A stretch of 64,000 nucleotides of DNA from the NCBI RefSeq assembly GCF_022539505.1, contig NC_061512.1, positions 251,240,510 through 251,304,509 on the forward strand. Direction: 5' to 3'. Below, piece by piece: positions 20,672 through 31,602 of this stretch. Position 1 is the stretch's first letter, and the number at the start of each line of letters is the position of its first letter. Origin of the DNA: Lolium rigidum (lineage: Eukaryota > Streptophyta > Magnoliopsida > Poales > Poaceae). The position numbers were made by a program, and so were the translations under genes. Under the pieces are notes generated by a model. It saw nothing but the letters and a program-made list of their open reading frames with translations. It was not told where the DNA came from and did not search any database.

Positions 20672-23488
20672 CTAATTATACAAAATAGATTCATCTATGC
20701 CCACAAGTAAGAATTTGGCACCGAACTCAATACGATCGGCCTTAGTTGCACGGATACATAAACATGTTTTAGATGCATGCGAAATCTAGAATATCTACTA
20801 GACTACTGCATGTTTTAAAATATTACACAACACAAATGTAAGTGTGGAATATATGAAGGTTCCTAACTTTATATTCTAAATATATAAGTCAACATCAGTT
20901 TATGTGCCACTGCATTTTGTATGTTCTGTTTGGTGATGCCAGGTACTAAACCCACAAAATAAAATAACTTGGTGATAGTAGATAGTGTGCAGATCAACAA
21001 TTCTATAAGTTCTTGAAATATTTCTTGATGCCTATCCATTGATATTGTTTATCCAATTATGAATCTTGGAATAAAAAAACATTACTATTAAGTAGGATTA
21101 AGGATTATAAACACTATTTATCATCAGAAAAATGAACTCTGTTTTAATGCCAACCCAGCATGGCCTTACCTTGAGTGAAGAAGTACGCCTTCTTCTTGAC
21201 AAGCGTTACTTTTTAGTCCCCTGTTGGCCTAGTCTTACAAAAGATTCAGCCATCTGACCTCGAGTTTTCTCACCTACAAAGATGCAATAATAACTGAAAG
21301 ATAGACCACAAGTAATTATAACAGAAACGAGGCAAAACATATGCTCCTTGGGATATTTTAGTATCTCAGTACTCAATACTATTGCAACAGGCTACTGCAT
21401 CTACCATGTTGTTGCAGCTCATTGGGCCTTCACATATAATGATAAACGAAAGGATGACAAGAAATATCCCACAGTAATGTCAAGAATCTAATTATATCAC
21501 CACAAAGCCAATATTTGAAAATCCCATTTCATCTAACCACCCCACCACAATCTTCCAACTGAATAGATGAATAGATACTCCAAACAGAATAATGGAAAAT
21601 GCATCTCTTCTAAAACCGTGCTACTCTCCAAATTTAACAGAAAACGTACACCTTTAGTTCACAGCGCCAATGTTGTAATGCCTACTACCAATTCTACAAT
21701 GGAAAATGTATTTATATTAAGTAAGTGAAATTGTATGTACAAAAGGGGAAGTGGTTGTATACTCTACAAAGAAGAAACACACAATAAATCATGAACATCT
21801 CCGTAAATAAATATGTGTAGTCACTAACTTGTCAACTCGATGCTTTGAACTCATCAAATTTGAATCAACGAGAGTACATAATCTAATAAGCACACCTCTC
21901 AAAGAAAGCTACAATTACAAAACTCAAAAGCACACAGATATTAGCTACTAAATAACGAGTTCTTGTGGCATGGCTGATTTCTGTTGAATGAGTAATTGAT
22001 TGGCATTATCCTGCTCATCATCTTGATTGACACTATATAGCAGTCTATGTCACAAATCACTGCAATTATTGTGAATCTATAACTTGAGAACACGTCTAAC
22101 AATGTAAATGAAAAGAAAGGATTGTCAATACATATTAATATGGTCCTTCGGTACTATCGATATGCCCATGTTCTCACAAGATCTTGAAAGCGCGCTGAAG
22201 GCTTAATATGGACAATTTTCTTAATACCTATGAAACCATGAGTTGCAACAGAAGTTGCAAATCTAGTTTTTTCTAGGTTCCGAACAATATAAATGCTTGG
22301 TTCTCATAGGATTATATATAATTCAATATGAAATTAGCTATTAGGTACAACTCAATTAGAGTAACCCTAGGTACTCCCAAAGAACTGCAATTCTAACTAG
22401 CACAAGGGATGCAGGTTTCTCCAACAGCTCCATACTCCCAGGGTATAGGAAGGCATTCGCTGCGATCAGCGCATTTCAAGAACCCCTCTTGTTAGATTAA
22501 ACAAACCTGTTGGGTACAACTCATGAATGTGCTACTGGTACATGCATATAATGCTACGGAACTAGTGTGTGTGAACAAGTAGCAGCAAGTCAAGATAAGT
22601 TGCATCAGGTGATAAGCTGCTGCAAGTCAGGATAGTGTTTAGGCTAGTATGCAGGACTCCAACTAGTCGAAGGTTTGCTTCAGCTCTACATGTAGTAGTC
22701 TCCTCTACATGTACTACAAAATAAGTGAGAAACAGAAAGTTTGCTTCAGCTCTTTGTGTCCATCATGAGAGTATTTCTCTAGTGTGTGCGTGTATTTCAT
22801 CTGTCTTAGCAACAAACCTCTATCATTTAATATCCACAAATTTCAGATGAAATTCAGATAAAAGTACAGACAAGTTTTTATAGATGGATAAGAGCATATC
22901 TTTTCAGTCATCAAACATCCAAGGGGAAAGGAGAATGATGAAAGGGGAAAGGAGCATTAACCTACACCTAGTAAAAGTTCATAGTCTCGGACATGGAATA
23001 AATCATAACATGTTGTGGGTGTGCCATGTGCAATTTGGGTCGCAGAACCGAACAATCCTACAAAACAGAAACATGTGAGTGCATGGTATTCCAATGTATA
23101 GGTTGCAGAGTTAATATCACGCAATGCAGTCGATGGTTACTGCAGGACTGCAGAGACATCAGATCGGCCAGTTACATCAAACTGTCTAATAAACTGGCAC
23201 AAAAGTGTTTATTATTTTTTGCCCGCCCAAATTTTTCTCAAGGAACTTAACAGCTGATTCTAAGAGGAAGAAACAAACTTTCCTTGTAACACGACCAGAT
23301 TAATGTACGTTTCTGTGAGGACCGAACCAGCAGGGGGCTCCGCGTCGTGGATCCAGATCGCTGTTGATGGGGTAATCTGTAACTGAGGGCAAACGCTGTT
23401 GTGGGTGAACGACCTTGCAATGATCAAATTTAGTTTCAAATCAACCCCAAACATCAAATAGAGGAACCACTCGGATCTGGCGAATTAC
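20672..23488. other. AT-rich interior of CACTA-B
   Basis: Apart from the short open stretch near 21200-21280 on the minus strand, I see no ORF of note, no RNA gene and no further transposon ends. Confidence 0.6.
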
Positions 23489-23870
23489 CTTCTGGTGCAG
23501 GGGCATGAACAAACGCCTGTACTAGACGGGATGCGGGGGCCTAAACAAATGCCTGCAGTAGATGGGAACAGCGAGCCGAACGTGCTAGTTGCTAGGATGG
23601 TGGTCAGGCCTTGGCGATGGAGCGGAACAATCGGGCCAGCAGGTGAAACACTGAAACCAGGAAGAGGGCAAAGGAGTTCCCGGTACGACTGGGAAGATGC
23701 TGCGGTGGTGGGCATCTCGGAGGTAGAGGTCGGCGCAGCGGTGGGAAGGGGCGGCGCAGCGGTAGGAAGGGGGATGGGGGTGGCGCGGTGGTGGCAGCCG
23801 CCAGACGACTCAGGTATGCGTAGACGAGTTTTTCTAGGGGAGGTGATTTCGAGGAGAGACTAATTAGAGG
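23489..23870 (-). other. GC-rich segment of CACTA-B, possible first exon of the relic minus-strand gene
   Basis: The GC content contrasts with the AT-rich surroundings, as in the 5' end of many grass genes. A minus-strand frame (23715-23485) is open for 76 codons, and a donor-like AGAAG|GTAATT lies at about 23489. The translation has no recognisable domain. Confidence 0.3.
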
Positions 23871-24374
23871 ATCAATATATAGGAGGTGTTAATGGAGGGA
23901 AAATTGTATACTAGCGGGAATTATTAAAATTTCCCATCTACTGATCCTTCCTCTCGACCAAAATAACAAGATTGACATAGGAATAAGATTTTGTTTTTGG
24001 TGAAAATAAACTTAGATCTATTGGTCAAGCTAGTAGAATAGCCACCCCTAAAAAATAAAAAATAAAAATCAAGATCCCTTTTTAGAGGAGGTTGGAGGAT
24101 CAAATGGCAAAGGAAAACAGAAGAGGGGTGGGGACGTGGTGTGCATGAAACTCACAATATGGAGGAAAATAATTTGAATTCAACAGAATTATAAAGTACA
24201 AATCACTTTTTATTTGAATTGAGACGAATATAAGAAAGAGAACATCTAGATTAAAACAATATATAGAATCGGTCGAAGTCTCTCCAAATAATGTGCAAAT
24301 TAAGATGGCAACACCAAAAGCAATATGATGGTGGTCAACCCGTTGCTCATAACAAACTAACACTCCAAATGTCT

Positions 24375-24700
24375 CAAAGATTCTTTCCCTAAAATCTCCC
24401 AGATCGCGCGTTGAAGGCCGGGTTCGGGGGCAGAGGGTGGTCTGATTGCGGGCGTGTGTGAAGGTTTTCCCGAGCGAGAGCTTCGCGTTTCAAAGCCAAC
24501 GGCGGCGATGCCTGAGGGTAATGTTACCCTCTTGGGGGGCTCCATTGTGGGTACCTTCTTCGCGTTAGGGCTTCGGATGAAAAAAACTCGACTTTGGTAG
24601 CGGATACGACGACGTGGTTTGTTGTTACCTTGTTGGGGGTGTCTCCGTGGAACTCTTTTCCTGCAGACCCGTTTTGGTGTCGCAGGTGGCAAGTTTTGGA
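24375..24700 (+). other. LINE-like fragment in CACTA-B
   Basis: The wording (GCGGCGATGCCTGAGGGTAA..., CTTGTTGGGGGTGTCTC) resembles untranslated regions of grass LINEs as I remember them and is similar in style to the complement of 29161-30428. No reverse transcriptase is present. Confidence 0.35.
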
Positions 24701-24719
24701 TTTGCTTGTACTTTTTTGT

Positions 24720-24990
24720 TTATTTATGATTTTGTGTTACTCGCACTAATATTTGTAACACACTCCCGCCCACACATATATTTGTGTTACTATGTCAATG
24801 TACTTGTATCACATTGCCTCACACACATACTTATATGTTACCGTGTCGATGTCTCTGTAACATAATTTTGGGACTTATATAGTTTGTGTTACTCTCTATC
24901 GTTGGCACACAAATTACGTGTTACCGTAATTTTGCATGTAACATATTTTACCATGTGTTACATGATTATGTTACCAAAGCTATGTTTTGT
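24720..24990. repeat. Right subterminal repeats of CACTA-B
   Basis: Repeated GTGTTAC and GTAACA motifs mirror the left block and lead into the right terminal inverted repeat. Confidence 0.82.
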
Positions 24991-25059
24991 TGTAGTGACA
25001 AATCAAATCCATTTAGTTTAACTGAATCATCACCAACACATGGTTCATTAATAAGAAGT

Positions 25060-25225
25060 GAAAAGCATAGCACCAATTAATAAAGCAATACATCAGCATC
25101 AGTAACAAGCATAGCACCAATTAATCAAGCAATATAGCAGCATCAGTAACAAGCATAGCACCAATTAATCAACTATAGATCCATCAGTAACAAGCATAGC
25201 ACCAATTAATCAAGCAATAGCAACA
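25060..25225. repeat. Short tandem repeat, about 44-bp period
   Basis: AAGCATAGCACCAATTAAT recurs four times (about 25064, 25108, 25152 and 25193), spaced by CAGCATCAGTAAC-type sequence. The following 25230-25640 holds no recognisable feature. Confidence 0.8.
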
Positions 25226-25649
25226 TGACCTGCACATGACACTTTACTAAAGCCAAAGCTTCAGTAAAGCAATTAATCAAGGCTTTCATGCAGTGCTTGA
25301 CAGGCAACAACTGCAAGCAATGGGATCATAATTCAATCCTTGTGCACATACCAGATAAATGGCATCAATTAACACCAACCTTCTCCCCCCTCTCTGTAAT
25401 TAGCCAAGTTATACAGAATAAGAAAAGGGGGACTGGAGCAACAATCATGGGAGTCCAACAATGTTAGTGCTGGGCATTCTATAACCAAAGTCACCTCCAA
25501 CAATGTCAAGCTAAATCGTTCCAACATCGTGCTAGCAACTAGCAACACAGCAACATCAACATCCAGAGCACAACAACAGCACAACAGCATCCAGAGCATT
25601 TCATCGAGCACTTTGTGCTCGCGCGGGAGAGGAAGAGGGAGGGGAGGGC

Positions 25650-25920
25650 AGAGGTGGAGCTCACCGACAACAGGGGTGGAGGAGGAGGTTGACGACGACG
25701 GCAGGGGTGGAGGAGGACGCGGCGGCTCCTCCTCCGTGATGCGGCGCCGGACCCTCCTCCTGCACGCCGTGGCCCCTCCTCCTCCACGCCGCAGCGTCAT
25801 GTGCTGCTGGTGGCGGGGATGGGTGGAGCGTGGCGGCATGCGGCCCTCGCGGAGGAAGGCGGCGGCGACGGCGACGGCGGCGGCGGCGCTCACCATGGAA
25901 GGCGGCGACACGCGGTAGGG
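25650..25920 (-). other. GC-rich exon-like segment near the right end of CACTA-A
   Basis: On the minus strand an ATG at about 25896 starts an Ala-, Arg- and Pro-rich frame (VSAAAAVAVAAAFLREG...) that stays open past a CG|GTGAGC donor-like site near 25665. CACTA elements often place the first exon of their genes just inside the subterminal repeats. The low-complexity composition gives no functional clue. Confidence 0.35.
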
Positions 25921-25974
25921 ATCGAGAGGGGAGAGACGGGGTACGGGCGAGGGAGGGGGTACGACAGTGATATA

Positions 25975-26280
25975 AGAGGCACTATTTCTGTAGCGCACCG
26001 GAACAAGTGCGCCACAGAAATAACTATTTCTGTGGCGCACCAGAATAAGTGCACCACAAAAACACTTATTTCTGTGGCGCACCCTGTCCTATGCGCCACA
26101 GAAATAACTACACTAATTATTGGTGGTGGCAGGATGTGGGCCCCACCTCATTTCTGTGGCGCATGGTTCAGTAGTGCGCCACAAAAATAAGCTATTTTTG
26201 AGGCGCACCCTGCCTGGTGCGCCACAAAAAAGCTTTCTGTGCCGCGTATTTGGCTGGTGCGCCACAAAACTAAGATCTCA
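25975..26280. repeat. Right subterminal repeats of CACTA-A
   Basis: At least eight copies of TTTCTGTGGCGCACC and its complement alternate in inverted pairs. They match 13598-13700 across S1 and the other insertions. Confidence 0.85.
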
Positions 26281-26304
26281 CCTATAAGGATTTTCCTACT
26301 AGTG
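26281..26304 (-). repeat. Right terminal inverted repeat of CACTA-A
   Basis: Read inward it is CACTAGTAGGAAAATCCTTA. The next three bases are ATT, the expected 3-bp target duplication. The partner copy lies outside the window. Confidence 0.78.
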
Positions 26305-27969
26305 ATTGTATTAACCGAAACATTGATACATGTGTGTTATGTAAACAACAAGGAGTCCCTAGTAAGCCTCTTGTATAACTAGCTTGTTGTTTAATAGATG
26401 ATCATGGTTTCGTGATCATGAACATTGGATGTTATTAATAACAAGGTTATGTCATTGGATGAATGATATAATGGACACACACCTAAATAAGCGTAGCATA
26501 AGATCACGTCATTAAGTTCAATTTGCTATAAGCTTCCGATACATAGTTACCTAGTCCTTCGACCATGAGATCATGTAAATCACTTATACCGGAAGGGTAC
26601 TTTGATTACATCAAACGCCACTGCGTAAATGGGTGGTTATAAAGATGGGATTAAGTATTCAGAAAGTGTGAGTTGAGGCATATGGATCAAGAGTGGGATT
26701 TGTCCATCCCGATGACGGATAGATATACTCTGGGCCCCCTCGGTGGAATGTCGTCTGATTAGCTTGCAAGCATGTGACTAGTTCACAAGAGATGATATGC
26801 CATGGTACGAGTAAAGAGTACTTGTCGGAGACGAGGTTGAACAAGGTATGGAGATACCGATGATCAAACCTCGGACAAGTAAAATATCGCGTGACAAAGG
26901 GAATCAGTATCGTATGTAAATGGTTCAATCGATCACTAAGTTATCGTTGAATATGTGGGAGCCATTATGGATCTCCAGATCCCGCTATTGGTTATTGGTC
27001 GGAGAAGAGTCTCGACCATGTCTACATAGTTCACGAACCGTAGGGTGACACACTTAAGGTTTGATGTCGTTTTAAGTAGATATGGAATATGGATTGGAGT
27101 TCGAATTTTGTTCGGAGTCTCGGATGGAATCCAGGACATCACGAGGAGTTCCGGAATGGTCCGGAGAATAAGATTCATATATAGGAAGTCACTTTTCAAG
27201 TTTGGAAATGATCCGGTGCATTTATGGAAGGCGCTAGAATGTTCTAGAACCTTCCGGAAGAAATCACCATGGAAGGTGGAGTCCCGGTTGGACTCCACCA
27301 ACCCTAACCAGCCAACCAAGTGGGAGGGTGGAGTCCATGATGGACTCCACCTCCTTGGCCGGCCAACAAGGGGGAAAGGGAGAGTCCCTATCCCTCTAGG
27401 TTTCATCCATATGGAAGTTTTTGAATTGGGGTCTTATTCGAACACTTTGGGCAAACCCTAGGGATTCCACCTATATAAAGAGGAGGAGAGGGAGGGGGCC
27501 GGCCACATCAAAGCCAGCCGCACCCCTCAAGGCTCCCAAGCCGGCGCCCCCTCTCCCAAACCCTAGTCGCCTCCCTCCTCCCACCTCTCCCGCAAAGCTT
27601 AGGCGAAGCCCTGCCGGAGATCTCCACCACCACCGACACCACACCGTCGTGCTGTCAGGATTCCGAGGAGGATCTACTACTTCCGCTGCCCGCTGGAACG
27701 GGGAGAAGGACGTCGTCATCAACACCGAACGTGTGACCGAGTACGAAGGTGCTGCCCGACTGTGGCACCGTCAAGATCTTCTACGCGCTTTTGAAAGCGG
27801 CAAGTGATCATCTTCTGCAACAACGAGATCTAATCTCGGAGGCTTTGGAAATCTTCGAGGGTTAGTCTCATGATCTTCTCGTTGCTCCCATCTTCTAGAT
27901 TAGATCTTGGCTTGTTATTCGTTCTTGCGGTAGGAAATTTTTTGTTTTCTATGCTACGAATCCCATCAG
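26305..27969 (+). mobile_element. Copia LTR fragment, BARE/WIS/Angela-like
   Basis: The start (ATTGTATTAACCGAAACATTGATACATG) and phrases such as GTGGGAGCCATTATGGATCTCCAGATCCC and CACGAGGAGTTCCGGAATGGTCC follow the BARE/WIS/Angela LTR as I remember it. A TATA box (CTATATAAAG) is at 27471-27480. The end CTACGAATCCCATCA looks like the LTR 3' terminus. The first bases are missing because CACTA-A inserted there, and no internal domain follows, so this is probably a solo LTR or the 3' LTR of an element mostly left of the window. GC-rich ORFs here (27045-27807) are shadows of the LTR. Confidence 0.85.
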
Positions 27970-27970
27970 C

Positions 27971-28194
27971 TGCAACTTTTGCCGGTAGACCGTCGAGGTC
28001 TTGTTCGACGGGCAGGGCAAGATGTATCTCACACGGGGTGGGACGAGTTCGCCCGCGACCTCGCGCTCGAGCCCGGCTGCCAGCTCACCTTCCTCTATGA
28101 GGGGTACGGCGAGAGGATCGTCAAGGTGTTCGACAACACAGCCTGCCGCAGGCACTACCACACCGGCAAATCCAGCTCGGACACCAATAGTTAG
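27971..28194 (+). pseudogene. B3 DNA-binding domain gene relic (C-terminal half of the domain)
   Basis: Starting directly after the copia LTR end, the translation reads VEVLFDGQGKMYLTRG and then, after a 1-base deletion near 28037, WDEFARDLALEPGCQLTFLY and EGYGERIVKVFD, followed by CRRHYHTGKSSSDTNS and a stop at 28192-28194. The W-x-E-F-x-x-D...L-E-x-G...L-x-F-x-Y-x-G pattern is the C-terminal half of a plant B3 transcription-factor domain. The N-terminal half is missing because the copia LTR sits at the break. This is the only host-gene-like sequence in the window. Confidence 0.72.
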
Positions 28195-28399
28195 AACTTA
28201 GAGTGTTCTTTCTTTGCAGCGAATATGGCTACGGGCCAGATAAAGCCAGTAGTGAATGTTTCTGGTTGTTCTTCCTCAGAAGAACCAACAAGGGCACCGT
28301 CCCAAGCTGGATTTTCCAGTTTAGGTGATTGTGTGTGCCCTCGAATGTTCTTTTTTGGCAGCGAACAAACGGAAATCAACACAACTGGTTTCTTTTTTT
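28195..28399. other. Low-copy sequence after the B3 relic
   Basis: It contains a degenerate direct repeat (GTTCTTTCTTTGCAGCGAA near 28204 and GTTCTTTTTTGGCAGCGAA near 28346). I see no gene. Confidence 0.4.
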
Positions 28400-28687
28400 A
28401 AAATGTTGTTATTTATGTCAACCATTGTTCAAACTATGTATTAATTTATGTAAACCATGTTTCAAACTATGTATTAGTTTGCGTAAAATAATGTTTCAAT
28501 ATGTAATACTTGGAACTATGTTTAAATGGAGAAAACAAAAAAAACAAGTAAAAAAATACGTGCCCCGCCGGAGCCACCCCCAGACGCAAACGGACACGCG
28601 GACAAAAACAGTCATTTTAGCGTCCGCGGCGCGACGTAAACGGACGCACGCGACCAATAAAATACGTCCGCTGGAGATGCCCTTACA
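28400..28687 (-). mobile_element. MITE remnant (PIF/Harbinger-like)
   Basis: The right end read inward is GGGCATCTCCAGCGGACGTA, a common grass MITE terminus, followed outside by TTA, the PIF/Harbinger target duplication. The middle has GC-rich CGTCCG motifs and TATGTATTAGTTTG-type repeats. I did not find the left terminus, so the boundary is a guess. Confidence 0.45.
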
Positions 28688-29067
28688 GATCATTCCACTA
28701 GAATATCATAACTTACATAGCACTGCGGTGGCTCGGACTTGTATCTCTATCTTCCCGGCTCCTGCCATATGCTTCTCACAAGCTTGAATCCTGCCAAAGC
28801 CTTTTTATTTTTATTTTGTTTGTCTAGCCTCATAAATAAATAAAAACGACCGTAGGTAAGGCCACTTCACGTACATGAGCTTTATGTCTTGCACGAGCAG
28901 CATTCTATATGTTTGTAGAAAATTTATGAAGTACACCCTTGTGGATTATATGCAGCCTTATTCTTGAAGCTACAAAAGCAATCGTTTCAGTGAACTTGAC
29001 CACTTCTGGAAATTAGAAGGAAGATCAGGGTACTTCTTATTGGGTCATATCCCTCCACATGAAAGTA
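28688..29067. other. Unassigned intergenic sequence
   Basis: There is no recognisable gene, repeat end or RNA. This and the B3 relic may be the oldest, pre-insertion sequence in the window. Confidence 0.4.
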
Positions 29068-29160
29068 TGTTGGCAGCCCAACATCAGTCTAGAAATTTTA
29101 ACATGTATCAACCGTTGATCGAGGTTCGCGTCCAATAGTTATGATGCCTCCTTGAGAGGT

Positions 29161-30428
29161 TTTGATAAAGGGAATATATTAATATCAGAAGATATCAATT
29201 ACATCCAGCCTTTGCAATAACATTCCACCCTAGTGGCAGTAGGATGCACACCGCTAAAAAAGAGTAAAGAAAACTAAGAAATAAAAGTCCCGCTACAGCC
29301 TTCTAGACCTAGCAACAGCAATACAACCACCACCGTGACAACACCTGAAGTACAGACTCTCCAAAAGCGACGCCTCCAAGAAAGGAACAGTGCACCAGCG
29401 CCGTCGTCGCCCGACCAAAGGTCTTAGGTTTTCAACCTGAAGATAGTCCCCACTTTCAAAACAATGCCTCCAACAAGATCATTGCCAGGTACAACCAGTT
29501 AAGGCCAGACCTTGGGTTTTCACCCTGAGAGGTAAGACTCTGAACTTCCCCTGTGCTGTCGCACCCACATGTATACCACTCCTGCAGAGCCCAGAACGCC
29601 AAGCAGATCCCTCGGCATCGCGGAGAATCAAACCTCCATTAGCCAGTCCACCAATCCGGCCTTCATGATATTCCTTCTTCTGACTTCACCATGGACCAAA
29701 AAGTCACCAGATGTTAACACAGAATAGAGCTTCGCGCCGCTCCCTCCGGAACCAAACGGTCGGAATAAAAACATGGGTGCGTGCGACCGAATACCACCCG
29801 ATCCAGCAGACTCTAGGCAAAAAATGCACTGTTCCATTCGCCAGCGGAGCTTTCCGGAACTCATCTCTCCAGCCAGATCAAAGCAACCTGACCTCCGGAA
29901 GATCTTCATCCTCGCATGCGAGAAACCCGAGGACCGCCACCAAAAACAACGCAAGATCAGCAGCCCCCACGCCGTCAATCCCTCATGCCGGATCACCAAG
30001 GAAGAGGACAGCGGCGCGGATCATGTGTACCACCGCCGAACCGTTACCGGGGGCGGAGGCCGCCACCGCTCCACCGAATCCTCCATGGCTACCGACGGAG
30101 AGCCTCAGGCCCCGACCAAGTAGCCGTGCTGCCCGGCTTCCTCCACTGGCGCTTCATCACCTCCCATGGAACGCCGCCGCGGAAGCCCTCTCCTCCCCCT
30201 CGTTGTTCGACGGAAGGGGCACCGCCACCGCCGCCGGGACCGCAGCCGGGGCCAAGGCCGGGCCGGGGCCGAGGCCGGCGGCAGTGGCGGCTGAGGGGCA
30301 GCGATCCCGGGGCGGCTGCTCGGGGCGGGGCGGGTGGATCCTCTGCCGCCGCTAGGGAGGGGGGCAGGAGAGGAGGAGGAGGCGGCTAGGTTAGGAGGCG
30401 GCTAGGTTAGCGTGCAAGATTAGCAGTC
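29161..30428 (-). mobile_element. LINE-like retroposon without reverse transcriptase, nested in the Copia-2 LTR
   Basis: A perfect 15-bp duplication GCCTCCTTGAGAGGT flanks it (29146-29160 and 30429-30443). On the minus strand the 5' end is very GC-rich (30100-30428) and the 3' end is ...AATATATTCCCTTTATCAAA, like grass LINE ends. Opposed frames (29628-29999 minus; 29711-30355 plus) show no RT or endonuclease motif. This is a short non-autonomous or internally deleted LINE. Confidence 0.75.
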
Positions 30429-30443
30429 GCCTCCTTGAGAGGT

Positions 30444-31271
30444 AGAGAAGGAGAAAATCCTAGCCACCCATAAAAGCTAAGCAAGAGAGCAAGGGAGCTA
30501 GCCAAAACGTGGCTGCTGATGTGAGAGGGTGGGAGAACACACTAGAACATCAAACCAAGAAAGAAGAGAGGAAGAAGAAGGAGAGATGATTTATGTCTAG
30601 ATTTCGGAGATCTGATCGGTCGGTCTTCAAACTGGTGTTTGGAGGCTCAAATGTTCTTCGATCGGCTCCAAACTCGGTAAGCTTGTTCCTTACTTTGGTA
30701 TTTCGATCTGGTTAGCTGGTTTGAGATTTAGGTCAGTGGAGAATCAGATTTGAGAGTGGTGAAATCAGTTCGGACTACTGTAGTTTCAGCACAGAGCAGT
30801 TTTGGTAGACGAACAGTTTGGGTAGGCAAACAATGTCCGATTGAGCTGAGTTTTGGTTAGTATGTTGGAAACTGATATGTATGCTTGTCTATCAAGTTTG
30901 GTGTTGATTGGATCTGTGTTTTAAGAGCAGTTTGCTTATTACCGAAGAAGGCGGAATATGTGATATCTCTATTTTGTTGTATCTTACCTTTTTTGGTTGT
31001 TGTTATTGTTGTCGGTGGGCAACAAGGTGAAGCGTGTTGTAATCTTTAGATGTTCTAGAGAAGACTATGTACTCAGGTTGCTCATAGTGAAGCTTGCGCG
31101 GACCGGTTGGTCCACACCCGTGGTTTTTCCCTCCTCACGTTGAGGAGATTTTTCACGTAAATCCTTGTTTCACTTGTGTGTGCTTGTGTTTTTTTCCGCT
31201 GAATCTATTGGTTGTAGCTATTCTCGAAGTTTATCTATTTCACACAGACATAGTGCGGTTGTGCCCCAACA
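30444..31271 (+). repeat. Copia-2 LTR, second part
   Basis: This continues the LTR begun at 29068-29160 after removal of the retroposon. It carries leader-like phrases (CCCTCCTCACGTTGAGGAGA) typical of grass copia LTRs and ends CCCCAACA before the primer site. Confidence 0.65.
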
Positions 31272-31359
31272 AAGTGGCATTGGAGCTGAAGTTCAGTTTG
31301 TACTTAAGTTTCAAAGCAAGGTTTTTTTTTTGGGTTGAGTGAATTTGCTTATGTGAAAG

Positions 31360-31602
31360 ATGGAAGTGAATACCAACAGAATGATATCATTGAATGCTAA
31401 AAATTATCAAGCTTGGAAGAGCAAGATGAAGGATTTGCTATATTTCAAGGAATACCGGAAGCCGGTGTTCTCCACTGAGATGCCTAAAGATATGAAGGAA
31501 GATCAGTGGGAGGTACTTCATCTAAAAGCTTGTGGGTTCATTCGATAGTGGGTTGATGAGAATAATTTGAATCATATCATTGATGAAAAACATGTAAGCA
31601 CC
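31360..31602 (+). pseudogene. Copia gag N-terminal fragment
   Basis: The translation (ISLNAKNYQAWKSKMKDLLY, then CGFIR, stop, WVDENNLNHIIDEKHVST) matches the start of Ty1/copia gag (UBN2-type). An in-frame TAG at 31546-31548 replaces a probable Gln codon, and the Athila-like LTR truncates the frame at 31602. Confidence 0.8.

Larger units (their letters stand above)
19628..24997. mobile_element. CACTA-B: non-autonomous or degenerate CACTA transposon
   Basis: Terminal inverted repeats are CACTACAACAGGACATACC (left) and, at the right end read inward, CACTACAACAAAACATAGC. They extend about 28 bp to TTTGGTAAC with three mismatches. The 3-bp target duplication ACA flanks both ends (19625-19627 and 24998-25000). 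Subterminal regions are full of GTAACA and TGTTAC motifs. The element is 5,370 bp. No transposase ORF is intact. The AT-rich interior contains possible exon relics on the minus strand. Confidence 0.9.
13598..26304. mobile_element. CACTA-A: CACTA transposon, right part (left end lies before the window, beyond S1)
   Basis: The right terminus, read inward, is CACTAGTAGGAAAATCC. Subterminal repeats built on TTTCTGTGGCGCAC and its complement GTGCGCCACAGAAA occur both just right of S1 (13598-13700) and near the right end (25975-26280). S1 therefore inserted in the left subterminal region. ATT follows the terminus, in a copia LTR context reading ATTGTATTAACC. No CACTA transposase ORF is visible. The interior holds a LINE, inverted repeats, tandem arrays and CACTA-B. 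Confidence 0.82.
29068..31602 (+). mobile_element. Copia-2: Ty1/copia element, 5' LTR plus start of gag, cut by the Athila-like element
   Basis: The LTR starts TGTTGG (29068) and ends CCAACA (31271). Removing the LINE-like insertion gives about 921 bp. A degenerate initiator-tRNA-Met primer site (TGGCATTGGAGC, 31275-31286) and a copia gag start follow. At 31602 the gag is interrupted by the LTR of the Athila-like element, so the rest would lie beyond that element, outside the window. Confidence 0.72.

Noticed and set aside
26305..27807. ORFs of 84-156 codons in the copia LTR
   Set aside because: They are shadows of LTR sequence on both strands, with no gag or pol similarity.
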